Source: Neotamlana nanhaiensis (GTDB lineage Bacteria; Bacteroidota; Bacteroidia; Flavobacteriales; Flavobacteriaceae). From it: a DNA stretch of 64,000 nucleotides. Positions 62,488 through 64,000 of this stretch are shown here, piece after piece (within the stretch, counting starts at the first letter, position 1; each line of letters begins with the position of its first letter). Made by a program: the position numbers and the translations under genes. The stretch lies in assembly GCF_000943555.1 (NCBI RefSeq), contig NZ_JTDV01000002.1, forward strand, positions 1-64,000, given 5' to 3'. The notes beneath the pieces are model-generated. The model was given only the letters and a program-made list of their open reading frames with translations, made no database searches and was not told the origin of the DNA.

Positions 62488-63083
62488 TTATTTTAAAAGT
62501 ACCGACACGTTTACGTCTTCAATATCGCCAATAATATCCATTTCACAAGCTATACGTTTGTAAAATTGCAAACGCTCTGAATCTACACAAACGTTTATGG
62601 AATAATTTCTTGTAAAAAATACTTGACCTTCCAGCTTTTTGCATCGTAAAGCGCATACTGCATAAGGTCTCATAATTTTATAACGAAATGGGAAGCAGGT
62701 TCCGATTTTGTATAGTTAAAGCATGCAAATTGTTTAACTTATTGAAGAAAAAATGCGGTTGTATTTGTGTGTGTAAATATTTTAGTTCTGTACTTAATTG
62801 CAGTTTGGCTAATTTTTTATTTCTACACTTTTCTAAACCCCAATCGATAACCTACTATTCGCATAACCACAGCAATAATGTGGTTAACTTCCGCAAACTG
62901 AACCAAGTTAGATGCTTCCGGCCTTATTTGAAGATAATTTAGCCCAGTACGCCCAAATACCTTATAACCAACATCACAACCAACGTTATTACATAAGTTA
63001 AATACCTACGTTTCAAAATAAGTTTAGGAACAAGATAGTGTATGGCTACCTAAACTACCAAAATATGTAACAAAAACACAACC
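62488..63083 (-). pseudogene. Ruined LytS-type sensor histidine kinase gene
   Basis: Minus-strand pieces in different frames give a kinase in order. First a membrane part (LVPKLILKRRYLTYVITLVV, near 62945-63030). Then CRNKKLAKLQLSTELKYLHTQ and IQPHFFFNKLNNLHALTIQ, the H-box of LytS kinases (near 62720-62815). Then YALYDAK, and finally IIGDIEDVNVSVLL (62490-62530). Stops and at least two frameshifts separate the parts, and the Gly-rich ATPase region is gone. It lies directly before the LytTR gene, the usual kinase position. Confidence 0.82.
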
Positions 63084-63606
63084 AAGTTCGATTTTACCGA
63101 ATATTAATAATCGTTAAAATAGCTTCTCGTGCTAGTTTAGTCGATTACAAAGATGTTTGGTAAGGAATAGAAATTGAAGCGAAATCGCATACGGAAGTTA
63201 TTCGTTAATTAACGAAGTAGTCAGTGGCACCTATAAAATCTAGATGAACAATATAGCACATCAATAGATTTTGTAGAAGCACAAAACGCTGTCAACGGCT
63301 ACGCTACCCAAGCGATGTTACTGCCAGCTTTCAATAAAGCTGACAGTAATTAAGAACAGTTAGAACAAACTTTTACCAAAAATGGATTGCCATGGTACTT
63401 GACAGACAATAAGCGTAGAATAAATTTAGAAGAATAAACTCTGTTGACACCAAGCAAAACACAGACAATGTTGTACTCGCTTATGATGAGACATTGTATT
63501 CGCAAATTTTAAACATTTAGTTTTTTAAAACCTAGAATTTTTAGTTAATTAGCTCTTTATAAGCTATCAGAATTTGGTGGTCTGCTTGCTTTAAAAAAAA
63601 GTATTC
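63084..63606. other. Degenerate region with gene remnants, family not recognised
   Basis: No intact frame. On the plus strand about 63270-63420 reads VEAQNAVNGYATQAMLLPAF, then after a stop EQLEQTFTKNGLPWYLTD, clearly protein-like but broken by stops. I could not place it in a family. The position between kinase and amino-sugar remnants suggests another lost gene of the same locus. Confidence 0.5.
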
Positions 63607-63800
63607 ATGAAAGTAAATTTTACTGAAGAAAAAAATATCACCTACACAGAGGCTGCAAAGTTTGAATAAACCGTTTTGAGAAAATTCATGACGCTATTTT
63701 CAATGGTTTCATTAAATCGTAAATTATTGTTGCGCAAAAAATTGCAGCATTAATAAGAGAAAAACAAACACAATATGCCGCAATGAAAGCTTTTAAACAA
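63607..63800 (+). pseudogene. N-terminal fragment resembling glucosamine-6-phosphate deaminase (NagB)
   Basis: ATG at 63607 gives MKVNFTEEKNITYTEAAKFE, then a stop. After a one-base shift it continues FEKIHDAIFNGFIKS, stop, IIVAQKIAALIREKQTQYAA. This matches, from memory, the start of the long flavobacterial NagB (TEE-x-ITY-x-EA-x-KFE-x-x-RFEKIH ... VAQEIA-x-LIR-x-KQ). The catalytic body (LGLATGS onward) is absent; the fragment runs into the GH20 gene. Confidence 0.65.
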
Positions 63801-63805
63801 TTTTT

Positions 63806-64000
63806 ATGCATAAACTCCTTACCTTTTTTTACCTACTCACGTTATCGTGCTGGTCACAAAACCCAATACAGTCCTCATTAAACTTAATGCCTTGGCCTCA
63901 AGAGGTTCAAGAAAATGAGCAACAATTTACGGTTACCCCAAATTTAACCATTGCCATAAACGGACCATCAGGAATGCGTGTGCCACATACAGCAACATCT
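63806..64000 (+). CDS. Beta-N-acetylhexosaminidase, GH20 (N-terminal part, cut by window edge)
   Basis: 65 codons are in the window. A signal peptide (KLLTFFYLLTLSCWSQ; possibly a lipobox at Cys15) is followed by SSLNLMPWPQEVQENEQQFTV, the characteristic beginning of the GH20b domain in bacterial hexosaminidases. The catalytic DE pair lies beyond the right edge. It would release GlcNAc from chitin oligosaccharides or glycans outside the cytoplasm. Confidence 0.85.
   Translation, partial: MHKLLTFFYLLTLSCWSQNPIQSSLNLMPWPQEVQENEQQFTVTPNLTIAINGPSGMRVPHTATS

Noticed and set aside
62488-62673. 61-codon minus-strand frame as a separate small gene
   Set aside because: Its end matches the late part of a LytS kinase and it continues the pseudogene in another frame, so it is a fragment.
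62688-62942. 84-codon plus-strand frame
   Set aside because: It is antisense to the H-box part of the ruined histidine kinase; the minus strand carries the recognisable protein.

Overview
The window looks like a chromosomal segment of a flavobacterium (phylum Bacteroidota, family Flavobacteriaceae, probably marine). Grounds: low GC; promoters of the TTG-N19-TAnnTTTG type with few Shine-Dalgarno sequences; type IX secretion (T9SS) C-terminal sorting domains; a CusA/CzcA pump fused to its own outer-membrane channel; a DnaE with an N-terminal proofreading exonuclease; and a 170-residue S16 with a long acidic/Ala tail. The species cannot be named from the sequence.

Layout. 0-2 kb: hexuronate catabolism (kdgK cut by the window edge, then uxaC) behind a LacI-type operator. 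2.4-9.8 kb: a lipoprotein, then a heavy-metal efflux operon (Cys/His-rich secreted peptide, CusA/CzcA-TolC fusion, adaptor). 9.8-10.1 kb: a hairpin-rich stretch and tRNA-Asp. 10.1-12 kb: DUF58 protein, ClpP, thioredoxin. 12.2-13.6 kb: a decayed gene for a secreted beta-rich protein, broken next to a dispersed-repeat-like sequence. 13.7-19.5 kb: acyltransferase and replicative dnaE. 19.6-24.5 kb: four DUF2383/PA2169-type ferritin-like paralogues on the minus strand, interleaved with a lactonase, rpsP and rimM. 24.6-33 kb: trmN6, glutaryl-CoA dehydrogenase, an SGNH lipoprotein, a 1149-residue protein that I think is a pyrophosphate-type PEP carboxykinase, a metallophosphatase and a DUF1853 protein. 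33-36 kb: iron and Fe-S genes (ferritin, ferredoxin, NifU-like, Mrp). 36-41.5 kb: small secreted protein, alkyltransferase-like protein, LysE-type exporter, trmB, a glycosyltransferase and a PhoR/PhoB-like two-component pair. 41.7-45.4 kb: two T9SS cargo proteins, a LuxE-like protein and ssb.

45.6-52.5 kb is the most notable part. It is a compact island of two translationally coupled genes, an Eco57I-like adenine methyltransferase (1068 aa) and a PLD-nuclease/SNF2-helicase fusion (1127 aa), flanked by two same-orientation structured repeats whose hairpin stems differ in sequence but keep their pairing. It reads as an ATP-dependent restriction-modification or defence system carried as a cassette. 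Next to it, 52.7-58.2 kb holds a Zn-ribbon protein and an SOS-type mutagenesis module: a LexA-like self-cleaving repressor divergent from dnaE2 and dinB, with a dyad between them.

58.2-64 kb looks like amino-sugar/chitin-fragment use in partial decay: HGSNAT-like acyltransferase, Na+/solute symporter, LytTR response regulator, a wrecked LytS-type kinase gene, a fragment resembling the start of nagB, and the start of a GH20 beta-hexosaminidase that runs off the window.

All family names rest on motif and sequence recognition by eye; no database search was run.
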